Positions 8,920 to 19,128 are shown, counted from the first letter of the stretch. The stretch is DNA of 64,000 nt from Qipengyuania aquimaris (GCF_009827445.1 NZ_WTYI01000001.1:434001-498000); one strand, 5' to 3'. The notes: generated by a model from the sequence alone, not told the origin. Numbers and translations: made by a program.

Positions 8920-10272
8920 GCTACGAACGCACCTGTTCCGGATACGCGTCCAGCAAGCGATGTCGCGCCAGCCGTCGGGCTGGTGGGGCTTGCCGCTTTG
9001 CTCTTGTGGGTGTGGATCGCGCGCGATTGGGCGGGAATTGCCGAATTCTGGGATCTGCCGGGTCCGCGTGAGCCTCTGGTTGGACCCAATGCAGCCATTG
9101 CGGGCTTGGTCTTCATTACGATCCCGATGGTTGCGTGGTCGATATTCATCGACAAGGTGCACCTGCGCCCCTCGACCGGCATCGACTGGACGCTCGCGAA
9201 GAGTCGCAAGCCCGATCTTGAGACCTCGCTGACCAAGATTGCGGGACTGTGGGCGACCTGGGCGATCCTGGTCGCGCTTTATTGCCTGTGTCGCTGGTAC
9301 TGGACCGGTAACTACATCTACGCGCTCAAGGTGCTGGCGGTGATGGGCGCTGCGATGGTGGTGCTATCGGTGCCCTATGTCCTGTGGCTCGACCGCGTGA
9401 TGAAGAACCCGCGGGACCATCCCTGGCATTTTGGCGCCATGCTGTTCATGCGCGACGACTGGGACCGCGCAGAGGTGCTGAAGCACTGGCGTGCGTGGAT
9501 CATCAAGGCGTTCTTCGGCGCTTTCATGATCTCGATCGTGCCGGTCAATTTCGCCAATGTGGTGAACGCGGACTTCTACGAGTTCCTGTCCAACCCCGTG
9601 GTCTACGCCGTAGTGCTGATCAACCTGCTGTTTCTGATCGATGTGATGGTGGGCGCGGTCGGGTATATTGTGACCCTGCGTCCGCTGGATGCGCATATCC
9701 GTTCCGGCAACCCCTTCCTCGGCGGCTGGCTGGCGGCGCTGATCTGCTATCCACCCTTCGTGTGGGGCATCCTCGGCAACGGGCAGGTCATGAGCTACGA
9801 ACACAATGTCGAGCAGTGGCATTACTGGCTGGCCGGAAACGAGGTAATCCTGTGGCTGTGGGCCGGATTGCTGGTCTTCCTGACTGCGATCTATGCGTGG
9901 GCGACCTTCGCCTTCGGTATCCGGTTTTCCAACCTTACTTATCGCGGTGTCCTGACCAATGGCCCGTACCGCTTCACCCGACACCCTGCATACCTGTCCA
10001 AGAACCTGTTCTGGTGGTGCAGTGTGATGCCGTTCCTGGTCGTCAACCAGAGCCCGGTGGATGCGATCCGCAACACCTTCTTCCTGCTGTGCGTCAATGG
10101 CATCTACTATTGGCGTGCGCGCACGGAAGAAGCGCACCTGCTGGCCGAGGACCAGAAGTACCGCGACTATTATGCGTGGATGGGGCGCAACGGCCTGATC
10201 ACCGCGCCGCTGACGAGGTTGTTCGCGAAATTTGCGCCGGGGCCCGCGGCATCCGCACAGCCTGCCGAATAG
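8917..10272 (+). CDS. large membrane methyltransferase of the ICMT/phospholipid methyltransferase superfamily
   Basis: The protein has 451 residues and about nine or ten hydrophobic segments, nearly twice the size of ordinary isoprenylcysteine carboxyl methyltransferases. The last 120 residues carry the family core: GPYRFTRHPAYLSKNLFWW near residue 350 (SAM and lipid contact RHPxY) and EEAHLLAEDQKYRDYYAW near 405, including the typical Glu pair. It probably methylates a lipid or membrane-bound small molecule with S-adenosylmethionine. The N-terminal half has no feature I can assign. It is a single gene that converges on the minus-strand genes after it. Confidence 0.75.
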   Translation: MATNAPVPDTRPASDVAPAVGLVGLAALLLWVWIARDWAGIAEFWDLPGPREPLVGPNAAIAGLVFITIPMVAWSIFIDKVHLRPSTGIDWTLAKSRKPDLETSLTKIAGLWATWAILVALYCLCRWYWTGNYIYALKVLAVMGAAMVVLSVPYVLWLDRVMKNPRDHPWHFGAMLFMRDDWDRAEVLKHWRAWIIKAFFGAFMISIVPVNFANVVNADFYEFLSNPVVYAVVLINLLFLIDVMVGAVGYIVTLRPLDAHIRSGNPFLGGWLAALICYPPFVWGILGNGQVMSYEHNVEQWHYWLAGNEVILWLWAGLLVFLTAIYAWATFAFGIRFSNLTYRGVLTNGPYRFTRHPAYLSKNLFWWCSVMPFLVVNQSPVDAIRNTFFLLCVNGIYYWRARTEEAHLLAEDQKYRDYYAWMGRNGLITAPLTRLFAKFAPGPAASAQPAE

Positions 10273-10273
10273 G

Positions 10274-10576
10274 TCAGCCGAGCGGCTGGCCGTCGTCGGT
10301 TTCGTAGATCCGCAGGTCGCGCGACACGGGCGGGTTGTTCGCCATGACTTCCTGGAAAGCCGCCATGTGGGCGGATTTGCCGTGCGCATCGAGCGCTTCC
10401 TTGTCGCGCCACCGCTCGAACAGGACTAGCGTGTTGGGATCGGCGAGGTCGCGCGCGAAAGTGTAATCGAGGCAGCCGTCTTCTGCCCGGCTTGCGCGGA
10501 CCATGGTGATGATCGCGTCCAGCGTGTTGCTGTCGATACCTTCGGCCAGTCGGATCGTGCCGTTAATCTGGATCAT
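10274..10576 (-). CDS. antibiotic biosynthesis monooxygenase (ABM) domain protein
   Basis: A 100-residue protein with a single ferredoxin-like ABM domain: N-terminal beta strand with INGTIRL, the central CLDYTFARDL strand, LVLFERWRDKEALDAHGKSAHM in the middle and a C-terminal strand. Such small dimeric proteins act as quinol monooxygenases, haem-binding proteins or autoinducer-processing enzymes; which applies cannot be told. GAGAGGA lies just upstream of the ATG. It lies 14 nt after gshA on the same strand, so it is in that operon. A much longer frame that contains it is mostly a shadow of gshA. Confidence 0.82.
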   Translation of the reverse strand: MIQINGTIRLAEGIDSNTLDAIITMVRASRAEDGCLDYTFARDLADPNTLVLFERWRDKEALDAHGKSAHMAAFQEVMANNPPVSRDLRIYETDDGQPLG

Positions 10577-10590
10577 CGCCGTGTCCTCTC

Positions 10591-11961
10591 TCAGAAGCTG
10601 TATTTGTAGACTCGCTTGATGTCGCCGCCCCATTCGCCGTGATAGCGATCGAGCATGACCTGGGCGGGTACCTTGCCGCTGGCGACGATCTCGTCGAGCG
10701 TTTCGAGGAATCCGGTTTCGTTGTCGCCCGAGGTATTGAGCCTGCCGCGTGCAGCAAGGCCGGATCGGGCCACGGCGAGCACTTCCTTCGCCATGTCGCG
10801 CAACTTGCCACCACCGGGAATTGGCGCGTCGAGCGCCAGCTTCGGCACCGCGTTGCGCAGGCTCTCGCGCTCTTCCATCGTCCAGTCCTTGACGAGGTCC
10901 CACGCCGCATCGAGTGCGCCCTGGTCGTAGAGCAGGCCGACCCAGAAGGCGGGCAGGGCACAAATGCGGCTCCACGGACCGCCGTCGGCGCCGCGCATTT
11001 CGAGAAAGCTCTTGAGGCGTACTTCGGGGAAAGCGGTGGAAAGGTGATCCCACCAGTCGCTTTGCGTCGGCTTTTCGCCGGGCAGGATCGACAGCTTGCC
11101 ATCGAGGAAGTCGCGGAAGCTGAGGCCTGCCGCGTCGAGGTACTTGCCGTCGCGGAAGACGAAATACATCGGCACGTCGAGCATGTAGTCGACCCAGCGT
11201 TCGTATCCGAAGCCGTCTTCGAACACGAAGGGCAGCATGCCGGTGCGATGCGAGTCGGTGTCGCTCCAGATATGGCTGCGATAAGACAGGTATCCGTTGG
11301 GCTTCCCTTCGGTGAAGGGCGAATTCGCGAACAGGGCCGTTGCCAGCGGTTGCAGCGCAAGGCCGGTGCGGAACTTCTGCACCATGTCCACTTCGGACGA
11401 ATAGTCGAGGTTCACCTGGATGGTGCAGGTCCGCAGCATCATGTCGAGGCCGAGAGTGCCGACGCGCGGCATGTGCCGCATCATGATCTCGTAACGGCCC
11501 TTGGGCATGATCGGCAGCTCTTCGCGGGTCTTGTCGGGCCACATGCCGAGGCCGAGGAAGCCGACGCCGCAGTCTTCGCCGACGCGCTTCACCTGATCGA
11601 GGTGTCGTCCGGTTTCGGCGCAGGTCTGGTGCAGGTTTTCGAGCGGCGCGCCGGAAAGTTCCAGTTGGCCGGCCGGTTCGAGGCTGACCGTCCCGTCGTC
11701 GCCGCGCATGGCGATGACCTTGCCGCCTTCCTCGACCGGCTCCCAGCCGAACTGGCGCAGCGACATCAGTATGTCGCGAATGCCGCCTGGTTCGTCATAG
11801 GAAGGGGCGCGGAAATCCTCGCGGCGGAACACCAGCTTTTCATGCTCTGTCCCGATGCGCCAGTCGGCCTTTGGTTTTTCGCCAGACTGCATCGGGGCGA
11901 CCAACTGGTCGCGCGATTCGATGATCGGGTCTTCCTTGGCGGAGGTGTCGCGCGTGCTCAT
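10591..11961 (-). CDS. gshA: glutamate-cysteine ligase, plant/alphaproteobacterial type
   Basis: The protein has 456 residues. It forms gamma-glutamylcysteine from Glu, Cys and ATP, the first step of glutathione synthesis. GTEHEKLVF near residue 37 (ATP/metal Glu residues), SLEPAGQLELSG near 92, FLGLGMWPDK, MPRVGTLGLDMMLRTCTIQVNLDYSSE near 170 and PYxxF-like active-site stretches mark the GCS2/plant-type class. It follows rsmE after 40 nt. Gamma-glutamylcysteine can also feed ergothioneine synthesis in organisms with a mycobacterial-type EgtB, and egtBD lie 46 kb away in this window. Confidence 0.93.
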   Translation of the reverse strand: MSTRDTSAKEDPIIESRDQLVAPMQSGEKPKADWRIGTEHEKLVFRREDFRAPSYDEPGGIRDILMSLRQFGWEPVEEGGKVIAMRGDDGTVSLEPAGQLELSGAPLENLHQTCAETGRHLDQVKRVGEDCGVGFLGLGMWPDKTREELPIMPKGRYEIMMRHMPRVGTLGLDMMLRTCTIQVNLDYSSEVDMVQKFRTGLALQPLATALFANSPFTEGKPNGYLSYRSHIWSDTDSHRTGMLPFVFEDGFGYERWVDYMLDVPMYFVFRDGKYLDAAGLSFRDFLDGKLSILPGEKPTQSDWWDHLSTAFPEVRLKSFLEMRGADGGPWSRICALPAFWVGLLYDQGALDAAWDLVKDWTMEERESLRNAVPKLALDAPIPGGGKLRDMAKEVLAVARSGLAARGRLNTSGDNETGFLETLDEIVASGKVPAQVMLDRYHGEWGGDIKRVYKYSF

Positions 11962-12001
11962 TGGGTGGCGTTAGAAAACCCAATCCCGCTGCGCAAAGGA
12001 T

Positions 12002-12757
12002 TTATTCCTCGTCGATCCAGTCGCCTGCTTCCGCCATCCAGACCGCTATTCCCGCAATCGCCGCGGTTTCACCGCGCAGGACGCGGGGGCCGAGGCTGAT
12101 AGGGCGGGCGTTGGGATGGGCGCGGATCGCCTCGCGCTCGGCATCGTCGAACCCGCCCTCGGGCCCGGTGAGCAGGGCTGCAGGGCCGTCTGCATAGCAG
12201 AAGGCGTCGGCCGCCGGTTCGCCGCCTTCCTCGTCGGCGAAGAAAAGCAGGCGGTCTTCGGGCCATTCGCGCAGGAGGGCGTCGAGCTTCACCGGCTCTG
12301 CCACCTGGGGCAGGGCAGTGCGGGCACATTGCTCCGCCGCTTCGGTGACGATGGCAGACGCACGGTCGAGGTTGAGCTTGTCTGCGACACAGCGCCGCGT
12401 GATGACCGGCGCGATCCGGTCGACGCCCAGCTCGGTCGCTTTTTCCAGCACCATGTCGAAGCGGTCTTTCTTCAGCAGCGCGGGGCACAGCCAGAAATCC
12501 GGCACCGGTTCGCGCGGGCGTTGGTGGTGGGTCGGTTGCAGTGTCACATGGCGCTTGCCCGCTTCGACCACTTCGGCGGCCCATTCCCCGGTCACGTCGT
12601 CGCACAGGATCACCGCATCGCCGGGGGACACCCGCATGACCTTGGTCAGGTAGTGCGCCTGATTGCCCTCTATCTGAACGGTCGTATGGTTCGAAAGCTC
12701 GGTTTCGACGAACAGGCGGGGAGCGCTCTTGGGCGGCCAGGCGGGTGTTGCAGGCAT
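12002..12757 (-). CDS. rsmE: 16S rRNA (uracil(1498)-N(3))-methyltransferase
   Basis: The protein has 251 residues. The N-terminal PUA-like RNA-binding part contains GNQAHYLTKVMRVSPGD. The C-terminal SPOUT/trefoil-knot domain has LLTGPEGGFDDAEREAI and SLGPRVLRGETA, the SAM-binding knot of RsmE. It methylates U1498 of 16S rRNA in the 30S subunit. The frame extends upstream to 12871, but the ATG at 12757 gives the usual N-terminus and leaves 39 nt to the divergent ubiA start. rsmE followed by gshA and opposite ubiA is a common alphaproteobacterial order. Confidence 0.93.
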   Translation of the reverse strand: MPATPAWPPKSAPRLFVETELSNHTTVQIEGNQAHYLTKVMRVSPGDAVILCDDVTGEWAAEVVEAGKRHVTLQPTHHQRPREPVPDFWLCPALLKKDRFDMVLEKATELGVDRIAPVITRRCVADKLNLDRASAIVTEAAEQCARTALPQVAEPVKLDALLREWPEDRLLFFADEEGGEPAADAFCYADGPAALLTGPEGGFDDAEREAIRAHPNARPISLGPRVLRGETAAIAGIAVWMAEAGDWIDEE

Positions 12758-12796
12758 GGCTAGCCTGTTGGCGTCTCGCGCAGTAGGAAGCAAGCG

Positions 12797-13714
12797 ATGA
12801 ACGACAGCCCCGCAACCCAGCAGATCGTCCCCGACAGCGAGCACCGCGGGCTGGTCGAACGCCTGCCGCAATTGCCGCGCGATCTTGCGATGCTGGCGCG
12901 GTTCGACCGGCCGATCGGCTGGTGGCTGCTGTTCTGGCCCTGCGCATGGGGCGTGTGGCTGGCAGGCGCAGGCTGGCAGTTCGCGCTGCTCGGCTGGTTA
13001 TTGCTCGGCAGCATCGCCATGCGCGGTGCGGGCTGCGTCTACAACGACATCGTCGATGCCAAGCTCGACCGGCAGGTGGCGCGTACCGCCAGCCGCCCGG
13101 TGGCGAGCGGGCGCGTGTCGAAGAAACTTGCATGGGCCTGGCTGGTCACGCTGAGCCTCGTCGGGCTTGTCGTCCTGTTGCAACTGGAGCCGCTGGCGCG
13201 ATTGGTCGCTTTGGCGAGCATTGCGCTGGTCGCGGCCTATCCCTTCATGAAACGGATCACCTGGTGGCCGCAGGCATGGCTCGGCATGGTCTTCACCTGG
13301 GGGCTGCTGGTCGGCTTCACCCATTTCCGCGCCGATAATCTCGACGCGCTAATCGCAATGTATGCGGGCGCTGCGCTGTGGGTGATCGGTTACGACACGA
13401 TCTACGCCATGCAGGACCGCGAAGACGACGCGCTGGTCGGCATCCGCTCATCCGCACTCCGCCTTGGGGGCAGGGTGCGCGGGGGCGTCGCGCTGTTCTA
13501 TGGTGCAGCCGTGGCCCTTTGGGCGCTTGCCTTCTGGCTATACCGGGCGGACTGGATCGCCCTCGTCGCCCTGCTGCCCGCCGCCGCGCATCTGGTTTGG
13601 CAGGTCGCCACCCTCGATGGCGACGATCCCGACAATCCGCTGGAACGCTTCCGCGCCAACCGCTGGACCGGTGCGCTGGTCGCTGCTGCGTGTTTCGTCG
13701 TCGGCAATGCGTGA
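12797..13714 (+). CDS. ubiA: 4-hydroxybenzoate polyprenyltransferase
   Basis: The protein has 305 residues and eight or nine membrane segments. It prenylates 4-hydroxybenzoate in ubiquinone synthesis at the inner membrane. Two Asp-rich Mg/diphosphate motifs are present: NDIVDAKLDRQVARTASRP near residue 77 and YDTIYAMQDREDD near 200. GWWLLFWPCAWG near the N-terminus is also typical. It is divergent from rsmE. Confidence 0.93.
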   Translation: MNDSPATQQIVPDSEHRGLVERLPQLPRDLAMLARFDRPIGWWLLFWPCAWGVWLAGAGWQFALLGWLLLGSIAMRGAGCVYNDIVDAKLDRQVARTASRPVASGRVSKKLAWAWLVTLSLVGLVVLLQLEPLARLVALASIALVAAYPFMKRITWWPQAWLGMVFTWGLLVGFTHFRADNLDALIAMYAGAALWVIGYDTIYAMQDREDDALVGIRSSALRLGGRVRGGVALFYGAAVALWALAFWLYRADWIALVALLPAAAHLVWQVATLDGDDPDNPLERFRANRWTGALVAAACFVVGNA

Positions 13715-13813
13715 GCAAAGGGTGGTTCACAGGCGGCCAAGCCTTGACTCATAGCCCGCAATCGCCTTGCAGCGGGTAACACCTTTTCTCGCCTTTTTGC
13801 GGAGCGCACACCC

Positions 13814-14473
13814 ATGAAATTCTTCGTCGACACTGCCGATATCGCCGACATCAAGGAAATGGCCGACACCGGCCTGCTCGACGGGGTGACGACCAATCCC
13901 TCGCTGATCGCCAAGTCGGGTCGTGATTTCATGGAAGTGACTAAGGAAATCTGCGGTCTTACCGATGGCCCGGTCAGCGCCGAAGTCGTCGCGCTCGACC
14001 ATGAAACCATGATGAAAGAAGCGGAAACGCTGCGCCGGATCGCGGACAACGTCTGCATCAAGGTCCCGCTGACGATCGACGGCCTCAAGACCTGCAAGAA
14101 GCTGACCAGCGACGGCACCATGGTCAATGTGACGCTGTGCTTCTCCGCCAACCAGGCGCTGCTGGCAGCGAAGGCTGGCGCGACCTTCGTGTCGCCTTTC
14201 GTCGGCCGTCACGACGACAACGGCTTCGACGGCATGGAACTGATCGCCGATATCGCGCAGATCTATTCCAACTACGGCTTCGAAACCGAAATCCTAGTCG
14301 CCTCTATCCGCAACCCCGTCCACGTGCTGCAGAGCGCGCGGATCGGCGCCGATGTCGCCACCATGCCGCCTGCCGTGATCAAAGGCCTGTTCAAGCACGT
14401 CCTGACCGACAAGGGGCTGGAAGGCTTCATCAAGGACTGGGAAAAGACTGGCCAAAGCATCCCGACGTCCTAA
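13814..14473 (+). CDS. transaldolase / fructose-6-phosphate aldolase family (TalC type)
   Basis: The protein has 219 residues, a short single-domain TIM barrel of the TalC/FSA group. MKFFVDTAD at the start, [13 protein letters not shown] near residue 27 and the Schiff-base Lys in CIKVPLT near 84 are visible. It transfers dihydroxyacetone units (transaldolase of the non-oxidative pentose phosphate pathway) or cleaves fructose 6-phosphate; sequence alone does not decide. A TTGACT about 70 nt upstream may belong to its promoter. cobT follows after 10 nt. Confidence 0.88.
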   Translation: MKFFVDTADIADIKEMADTGLLDGVTTNPSLIAKSGRDFMEVTKEICGLTDGPVSAEVVALDHETMMKEAETLRRIADNVCIKVPLTIDGLKTCKKLTSDGTMVNVTLCFSANQALLAAKAGATFVSPFVGRHDDNGFDGMELIADIAQIYSNYGFETEILVASIRNPVHVLQSARIGADVATMPPAVIKGLFKHVLTDKGLEGFIKDWEKTGQSIPTS

Positions 14474-14483
14474 CTAGGCCTAC

Positions 14484-16313
14484 GTGACCGACCAGACACC
14501 CCTCGACCGCTTCAAGCAGGCATTGACCGGCACCGCGCGCGCCCTGGCGCAGGAGCCGGAGGTCGAGGTTGCGTGGAGCGCGGACAGTCCGAGCCAGTCG
14601 GGCAAGAACTTCCGCGTTCCGCTGCCCGGTCGGACGCTGCCCAAGGACCAGGCGACCGAGGCGCGCGGCTTTGCCGACAGCTTCGCGCTGCGCCTGCGCC
14701 ATCATAACGAAGCGCTGCACAATCGCGGCGCGCCGCCTGAACCGATTGCCAGAGCTTGCTACGATGCGATCGAGCAGGTGCGCTACGAGGCGATCGGCAG
14801 CACGCGCTATTCCGGCATTCGCGACAATCTGGACGCGGCGGTCGAATTGCGCACGGCGAGCGATCCGATCGCGCGCGCCGATGCGGCAAACGAAGTGCCG
14901 CTGCCGACCGCGCTCTCGCTGATGCTCCGCGAGGCGCTGACGGGCGAAGCGATCCCCGAACGCGCCAAGGCAGGCGTCGACATGGTGCGCGAGGATATCC
15001 TGTCGAAGATCGGCAGCGATATGGACGATCTTGCAGGCGCACTCGATGACCAGCGCGCCTTTCAGGACCTGACCATAGAAATGCTCCGGCATCTCGAACT
15101 CACTCTGCCCGATATGCCCGAGGACGAGGGGCGCGAGGACGGTGACGAGGACGAGGGCGATACGCCCGAAGAAGACCAGGACACCGACGAGGAAGACGAG
15201 GGCGAGGCGCAGCCGCAGGAAACCGACGCGCGCGGTGAGGTTACCGACGGCGAGGCCGATGGCGATGCCGACCAGGACGTCGAGGGCGAACAGGAAATGT
15301 CCGACGGTGATCCCTCGGACGAAGAGGGCGAGGGCATGCAGCCCGTCCGCCCGAACCGCCCGTGGACCGATCTGCCCGAAGATTTCGACTACCGCGCCTA
15401 TACCGACAAGTTCGACGAGGTGATCGAAGCGCCCGAGCTGTGCGACCACGAGGAACTGGACCGGCTGCGCGCCTATCTCGACAGCCAGCTGGCGGGCCTG
15501 CAGGGCATCGTCACGCGGCTCGCCAACCGTCTCCAGCGCCGCCTCATGGCGCAGCAGAACCGCAGCTGGGATTTCGACCAGGAAGAAGGCCTGCTCGATG
15601 TCGCGCGCCTGACCCGCGTGGTCGTCAGCCCCGGCCATGCGCTCTCCTACAAGATGGAGCGCGATACCGAGTTCAAGGACACGGTCGTCACGCTGCTGAT
15701 CGACAATTCGGGCTCCATGCGCGGGCGGCCGATTTCCATCGCCGCAATCAGCGCCGACATCATGGCGCGCACGCTCGAACGCTGCGGCGTGAAGACCGAA
15801 ATCCTCGGCTTCACCACCCGTGCGTGGAAAGGCGGGCAGAGCCGCGAGGCATGGCTCGCCGATGGCCGCCCCGCCGATCCGGGGCGCCTCAACGACCTCA
15901 GGCATATCATCTACAAGAAGGCCGACGAGCCATGGCGCCGCGCGCGCCGCAATCTCGGCCTAATGATGCGCGAAGGGCTGCTCAAGGAAAACATCGACGG
16001 CGAAGCGCTGCTGTGGGCGCACACCCGCCTTCTCGCCCGCCCCGAAGACCGCCGCATCCTGCTGGTCATCAGCGACGGTGCGCCGGTCGACGACAGCACG
16101 CTTTCGGTGAACCAGGCGGGCTATCTGGAAGGCCACCTGCGCAAGGTGATCGAGTGGATCGAGAAGCAAAGCCCCGTCCAGCTCGCCGCCATCGGCATCG
16201 GCCATGATGTGACCCGCTACTACAAGCGCTCGGTGACGATCATGGACGTCGAACAGCTCGGCGGCACGATTATCGAGCAGCTTGCGGGCTTGTTCGAGGT
16301 GGAGAAGAGCTAG
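14484..16313 (+). CDS. cobT: cobaltochelatase subunit CobT
   Basis: The protein has 609 residues from a GTG start. CobT pairs with the AAA+ subunit CobS to drive CobN, which inserts cobalt into hydrogenobyrinic acid diamide in aerobic cobalamin synthesis. The N-terminal CobT domain is residues 1-200, a strongly acidic Glu/Asp/Gly linker is about 205-290, and a C-terminal VWA domain has the MIDAS motif DNSGS near 409-413. cobS and cobN are not in this window. Its stop overlaps the opposing DUF2306 gene by 4 nt. A role in another CobST-type AAA+/VWA system cannot be excluded. Confidence 0.9.
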   Translation: MTDQTPLDRFKQALTGTARALAQEPEVEVAWSADSPSQSGKNFRVPLPGRTLPKDQATEARGFADSFALRLRHHNEALHNRGAPPEPIARACYDAIEQVRYEAIGSTRYSGIRDNLDAAVELRTASDPIARADAANEVPLPTALSLMLREALTGEAIPERAKAGVDMVREDILSKIGSDMDDLAGALDDQRAFQDLTIEMLRHLELTLPDMPEDEGREDGDEDEGDTPEEDQDTDEEDEGEAQPQETDARGEVTDGEADGDADQDVEGEQEMSDGDPSDEEGEGMQPVRPNRPWTDLPEDFDYRAYTDKFDEVIEAPELCDHEELDRLRAYLDSQLAGLQGIVTRLANRLQRRLMAQQNRSWDFDQEEGLLDVARLTRVVVSPGHALSYKMERDTEFKDTVVTLLIDNSGSMRGRPISIAAISADIMARTLERCGVKTEILGFTTRAWKGGQSREAWLADGRPADPGRLNDLRHIIYKKADEPWRRARRNLGLMMREGLLKENIDGEALLWAHTRLLARPEDRRILLVISDGAPVDDSTLSVNQAGYLEGHLRKVIEWIEKQSPVQLAAIGIGHDVTRYYKRSVTIMDVEQLGGTIIEQLAGLFEVEKS

Positions 16314-16840
16314 GGCCGCAAAGCGTAGCGGCGCCGCGGATCGCCCTTGGCGAGATATTTACCCACTAAAAACATCGCGATGCCGAGGATCGCCAGATTG
16401 GTGGCGATAAAGATCGTCCAGAAGGCGGCTGGGCTCAGTACGCCTACCACCCCAAAGCGTGGATTGGTAGCAAGCTGGCTAAATCCCGCCATCAGAAGAC
16501 CCGCATAAGAAAAAGCGAAGCGCATCTGATGATTGCGTAGCCAAGCTGGATCTCGTGTCAGGTTCCACTTCCACAGAGCGAAGATGCCTATGAGCGAGCT
16601 AATCCCGCCCACGACAATGAACAGGTGGAAAAAGCCCCAACCGCTTGACCCAAACTCGAGGACGGTTGCTGGTACAAAGACGACGACGCTCGTCGTTACT
16701 AGCATGGCTAAGACATAGGCGCAGGCCCATCGCCGGTGACGCAGGTCTCCCTTGGGAAGGAGAAAAACAATCGCGCCTGTCACAATTGCAAGAAGTGCCG
16801 CGCCGATATGGATCTGCAGCAAGATCGAGAGGTCAGCCAT
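16310..16840 (-). CDS. DUF2306-like membrane protein
   Basis: The protein has 176 residues and five or six hydrophobic segments. The N-terminal helix carries [23 protein letters not shown] followed by HRRxG-like HRRWACAYV, the pattern of DUF2306/YozB-like membrane proteins of unknown function. GGAGGA lies 10 nt before the ATG at 16840 but is almost touching the alternative ATG at 16846, so the later start is preferred. Base composition looks lower in GC than the neighbours, and it interrupts an otherwise + strand run, so later insertion is possible. Confidence 0.7.
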   Translation of the reverse strand: MADLSILLQIHIGAALLAIVTGAIVFLLPKGDLRHRRWACAYVLAMLVTTSVVVFVPATVLEFGSSGWGFFHLFIVVGGISSLIGIFALWKWNLTRDPAWLRNHQMRFAFSYAGLLMAGFSQLATNPRFGVVGVLSPAAFWTIFIATNLAILGIAMFLVGKYLAKGDPRRRYALRP

Positions 16841-16941
16841 ATCCATTCTCCTCCGCAAATGTCGAGCCTACGCTAGCTGCACTATTTACGCAAAACACTC
16901 GGCGATGTAGCCAATCGATCAGCGCATGTTAGGTCCCGGGA

Positions 16942-17616
16942 ATGAATGTATCTGAAGCCGTCCAGTCACGCCGGTCCGTCCGCGCCTTTACCGACCAGCC
17001 GGTCGATCGCGACACTCTCACCCGCGTACTCGAAAAGGCGCAGCGTTCGCCCTCGGGCGGCAATGTCCAGCCGTGGAATGCCGTCATCCTCACCGGCGAA
17101 CCGATGCAGGCGCTGTTCGACCGGGTGGCGCAGGAATTTCCCAAGGGGCGCGCGGCGCTGAAGCCTGAATACGATATCTATCCCAAGGGCCTCGATGGGG
17201 TTTACGAGGAGCGCCGCTTCGGCGTGGGCGAGGATATGTACGCGGCGCTGGATATCAGCCGCGAGGACAAGGCCAAGCGCCTCATGTGGTTCGCCAATAA
17301 CTTCCGCGCATTCGGCGCGCCGGTGCTGATGCTGGTCCACACGCCCAAGTATATGGGCCCGCCACAATGGAGCGATATCGGCATGTGGCTGCAGACGATC
17401 ATGCTGCTGCTGCGCGAGGAAGGGCTCGATAGCTGCGCGCAGGAAGCCTGGGCTGCCTACAGCCCGCAGGTCCGCGAGATGGTCGACATTCCCGAAGACC
17501 ACATCTTCTTCTGCGGCATGGCCATCGGCTATCGCGATCCGGATGCTCCGGTGAACCAGTTCGATGTGAAACGCGCAGCCCTCGACGAATCCGTGCGCTG
17601 GGAGGGTTGGCAGTAG
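16942..17616 (+). CDS. nitroreductase family protein
   Basis: The protein has 224 residues. An FMN-dependent flavoprotein fold is indicated by SRRSVRAFTDQPV at the N-terminus (FMN phosphate-binding Arg residues), RSPSGGNVQPWNAVI near 35 and GLDSCAQEAW with CGMAIGYRDP near 170-200. Members reduce nitro compounds, quinones or enones with NAD(P)H; the natural substrate is unknown. cysS starts 26 nt after its stop, so the two may share a transcript. Confidence 0.9.
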   Translation: MNVSEAVQSRRSVRAFTDQPVDRDTLTRVLEKAQRSPSGGNVQPWNAVILTGEPMQALFDRVAQEFPKGRAALKPEYDIYPKGLDGVYEERRFGVGEDMYAALDISREDKAKRLMWFANNFRAFGAPVLMLVHTPKYMGPPQWSDIGMWLQTIMLLLREEGLDSCAQEAWAAYSPQVREMVDIPEDHIFFCGMAIGYRDPDAPVNQFDVKRAALDESVRWEGWQ

Positions 17617-17642
17617 CCTCCCGCGCACCTAATGGCCTGCGC

Positions 17643-19088
17643 ATGACCGAAACGCCGCTCAAGCTGTTCAACTCGCTCACTCGCGAAATCGAGACTTTCA
17701 CCCCCGTCCACCCGGGCGAAGCGCGCGTCTATTCCTGCGGTCCGACGGTCTACAATTACCAGCATATCGGCAATATGCGCGCCTACGTGTTTTCCGACAC
17801 GCTGGGCCGCGTGCTGCGCTGGAAGGGCTATGACCTCACCCATGTGATCAACATCACCGATGTCGGCCACCTCACCTCCGATGCGGACGAGGGCGAGGAC
17901 AAGATGGAGAAGATGGCGGCCAAGGCTGGCAAGTCCGCCTGGGATATCGCCAAATTCTACCAGGAAGATTTCGAGCGCGACCTTGCCCGGCTGAACATCA
18001 CCGGCAAACAGCACCCGCGCGCCACCGAATATGTCGAGCCGATGATCGAGTGGGGCAAGCGGATCGCCGACAAGCACTGCTACGAACTCGACAGCGGCCT
18101 CTATTTCGACGTCTCCACCGTCGACGATTACGGCCGCCTTGCTCGCGCGGTTACGGAGGAAGGCGAAGGCCGTATCAATGCCGTCGAGGGTAAGCGGAAC
18201 GCAGCCGACTTCGCCATCTGGCGGAAAACTCCCGATGGCGAGACGCGGCAGATGGAATGGGACAGCCCGTGGGGAAAGGGCGCGCCCGGCTGGCACCTCG
18301 AATGCTCGGTCATGGGTGAGGCCCTGCTTGGCTTCCCCTTCGACATTCACACCGGCGGGATCGATCACCGCGAGATCCACCACCCGAACGAGATCGCGCA
18401 GAACCAGGCCTATTGCTGCACCAACGGCCTCGACAATGCCGAGAACAGCGGCGCGCGTATCTGGATGCACAACAATTTCCTCGTCGAACGGTCGGGGAAG
18501 ATGTCCAAGAGCTCCGGCGAGTTCCTGCGCCTGCAACTGCTGGTCGATAAAGGCTACCACCCGCTCGCCTATCGCATGATGTGCCTGCAGGCGCATTACC
18601 GCAGCGAGCTGGAGTTCAGCTGGGAGGGGCTGGGCGCGGCGCTCACCCGCCTCAAACGGATCGTGATGGCTGTGGAGCGGCTGAAGGACGAAGCGGCGGG
18701 CGACCCCTCGCACCAAAAGTTCGCACCGATGCGTGAGAAATTTGCGAGCGCGATCTCCGATGATCTCAACACCTCCGTCGCGCTGGTGGCGCTTGAAGAG
18801 GCGTTGGCAGTCAAGAAGGTCGACGGCGGGGTGAAGCGCGCCGTGATCGAGGACATGGACCGCGTGCTCGGCCTCGACCTGTTCGATCTCTCTCGCGCAG
18901 ACCTTCGCATCCGTCCTGCCTCGGCCGAAATAACCGAGGCCGAAATCGAAGCGGAGCTCATCCGCCGCAAGGAAGCCAAGGTCGCGAAGGATTATGCGAC
19001 TTCCGATGCCATCCGCGCCAGTCTCGCCGACAAGGGCGTCGAGGTGATGGACGGCGATCCGCTCGGCTGGGAGTGGAAGCTGGGCTAA
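17643..19088 (+). CDS. cysS: cysteinyl-tRNA synthetase
   Basis: The protein has 481 residues. It charges tRNA-Cys with cysteine. The Zn-binding/active-site Cys is in SCGPTVYNY near 28, the HIGH box is the variant HIGN near 38-41, the WHLECS Zn ligand region is near 220, and KMSKSSGEFL near 285 is the KMSKS loop. The C-terminal DALR-type helical domain follows. The frame is open upstream to 17607, but the ATG at 17643 gives the canonical N-terminus. Confidence 0.96.
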   Translation: MTETPLKLFNSLTREIETFTPVHPGEARVYSCGPTVYNYQHIGNMRAYVFSDTLGRVLRWKGYDLTHVINITDVGHLTSDADEGEDKMEKMAAKAGKSAWDIAKFYQEDFERDLARLNITGKQHPRATEYVEPMIEWGKRIADKHCYELDSGLYFDVSTVDDYGRLARAVTEEGEGRINAVEGKRNAADFAIWRKTPDGETRQMEWDSPWGKGAPGWHLECSVMGEALLGFPFDIHTGGIDHREIHHPNEIAQNQAYCCTNGLDNAENSGARIWMHNNFLVERSGKMSKSSGEFLRLQLLVDKGYHPLAYRMMCLQAHYRSELEFSWEGLGAALTRLKRIVMAVERLKDEAAGDPSHQKFAPMREKFASAISDDLNTSVALVALEEALAVKKVDGGVKRAVIEDMDRVLGLDLFDLSRADLRIRPASAEITEAEIEAELIRRKEAKVAKDYATSDAIRASLADKGVEVMDGDPLGWEWKLG

Positions 19089-19128
19089 GTTGCGGTTAGG
19101 GACTTATCGGCAAGAGGAGAGTCCCCCG

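Noticed and set aside
10639..12099. 486-codon frame antisense to gshA
   Set aside because: Shadow frame; the amino-acid composition is His/Ala/Arg-rich without a domain.
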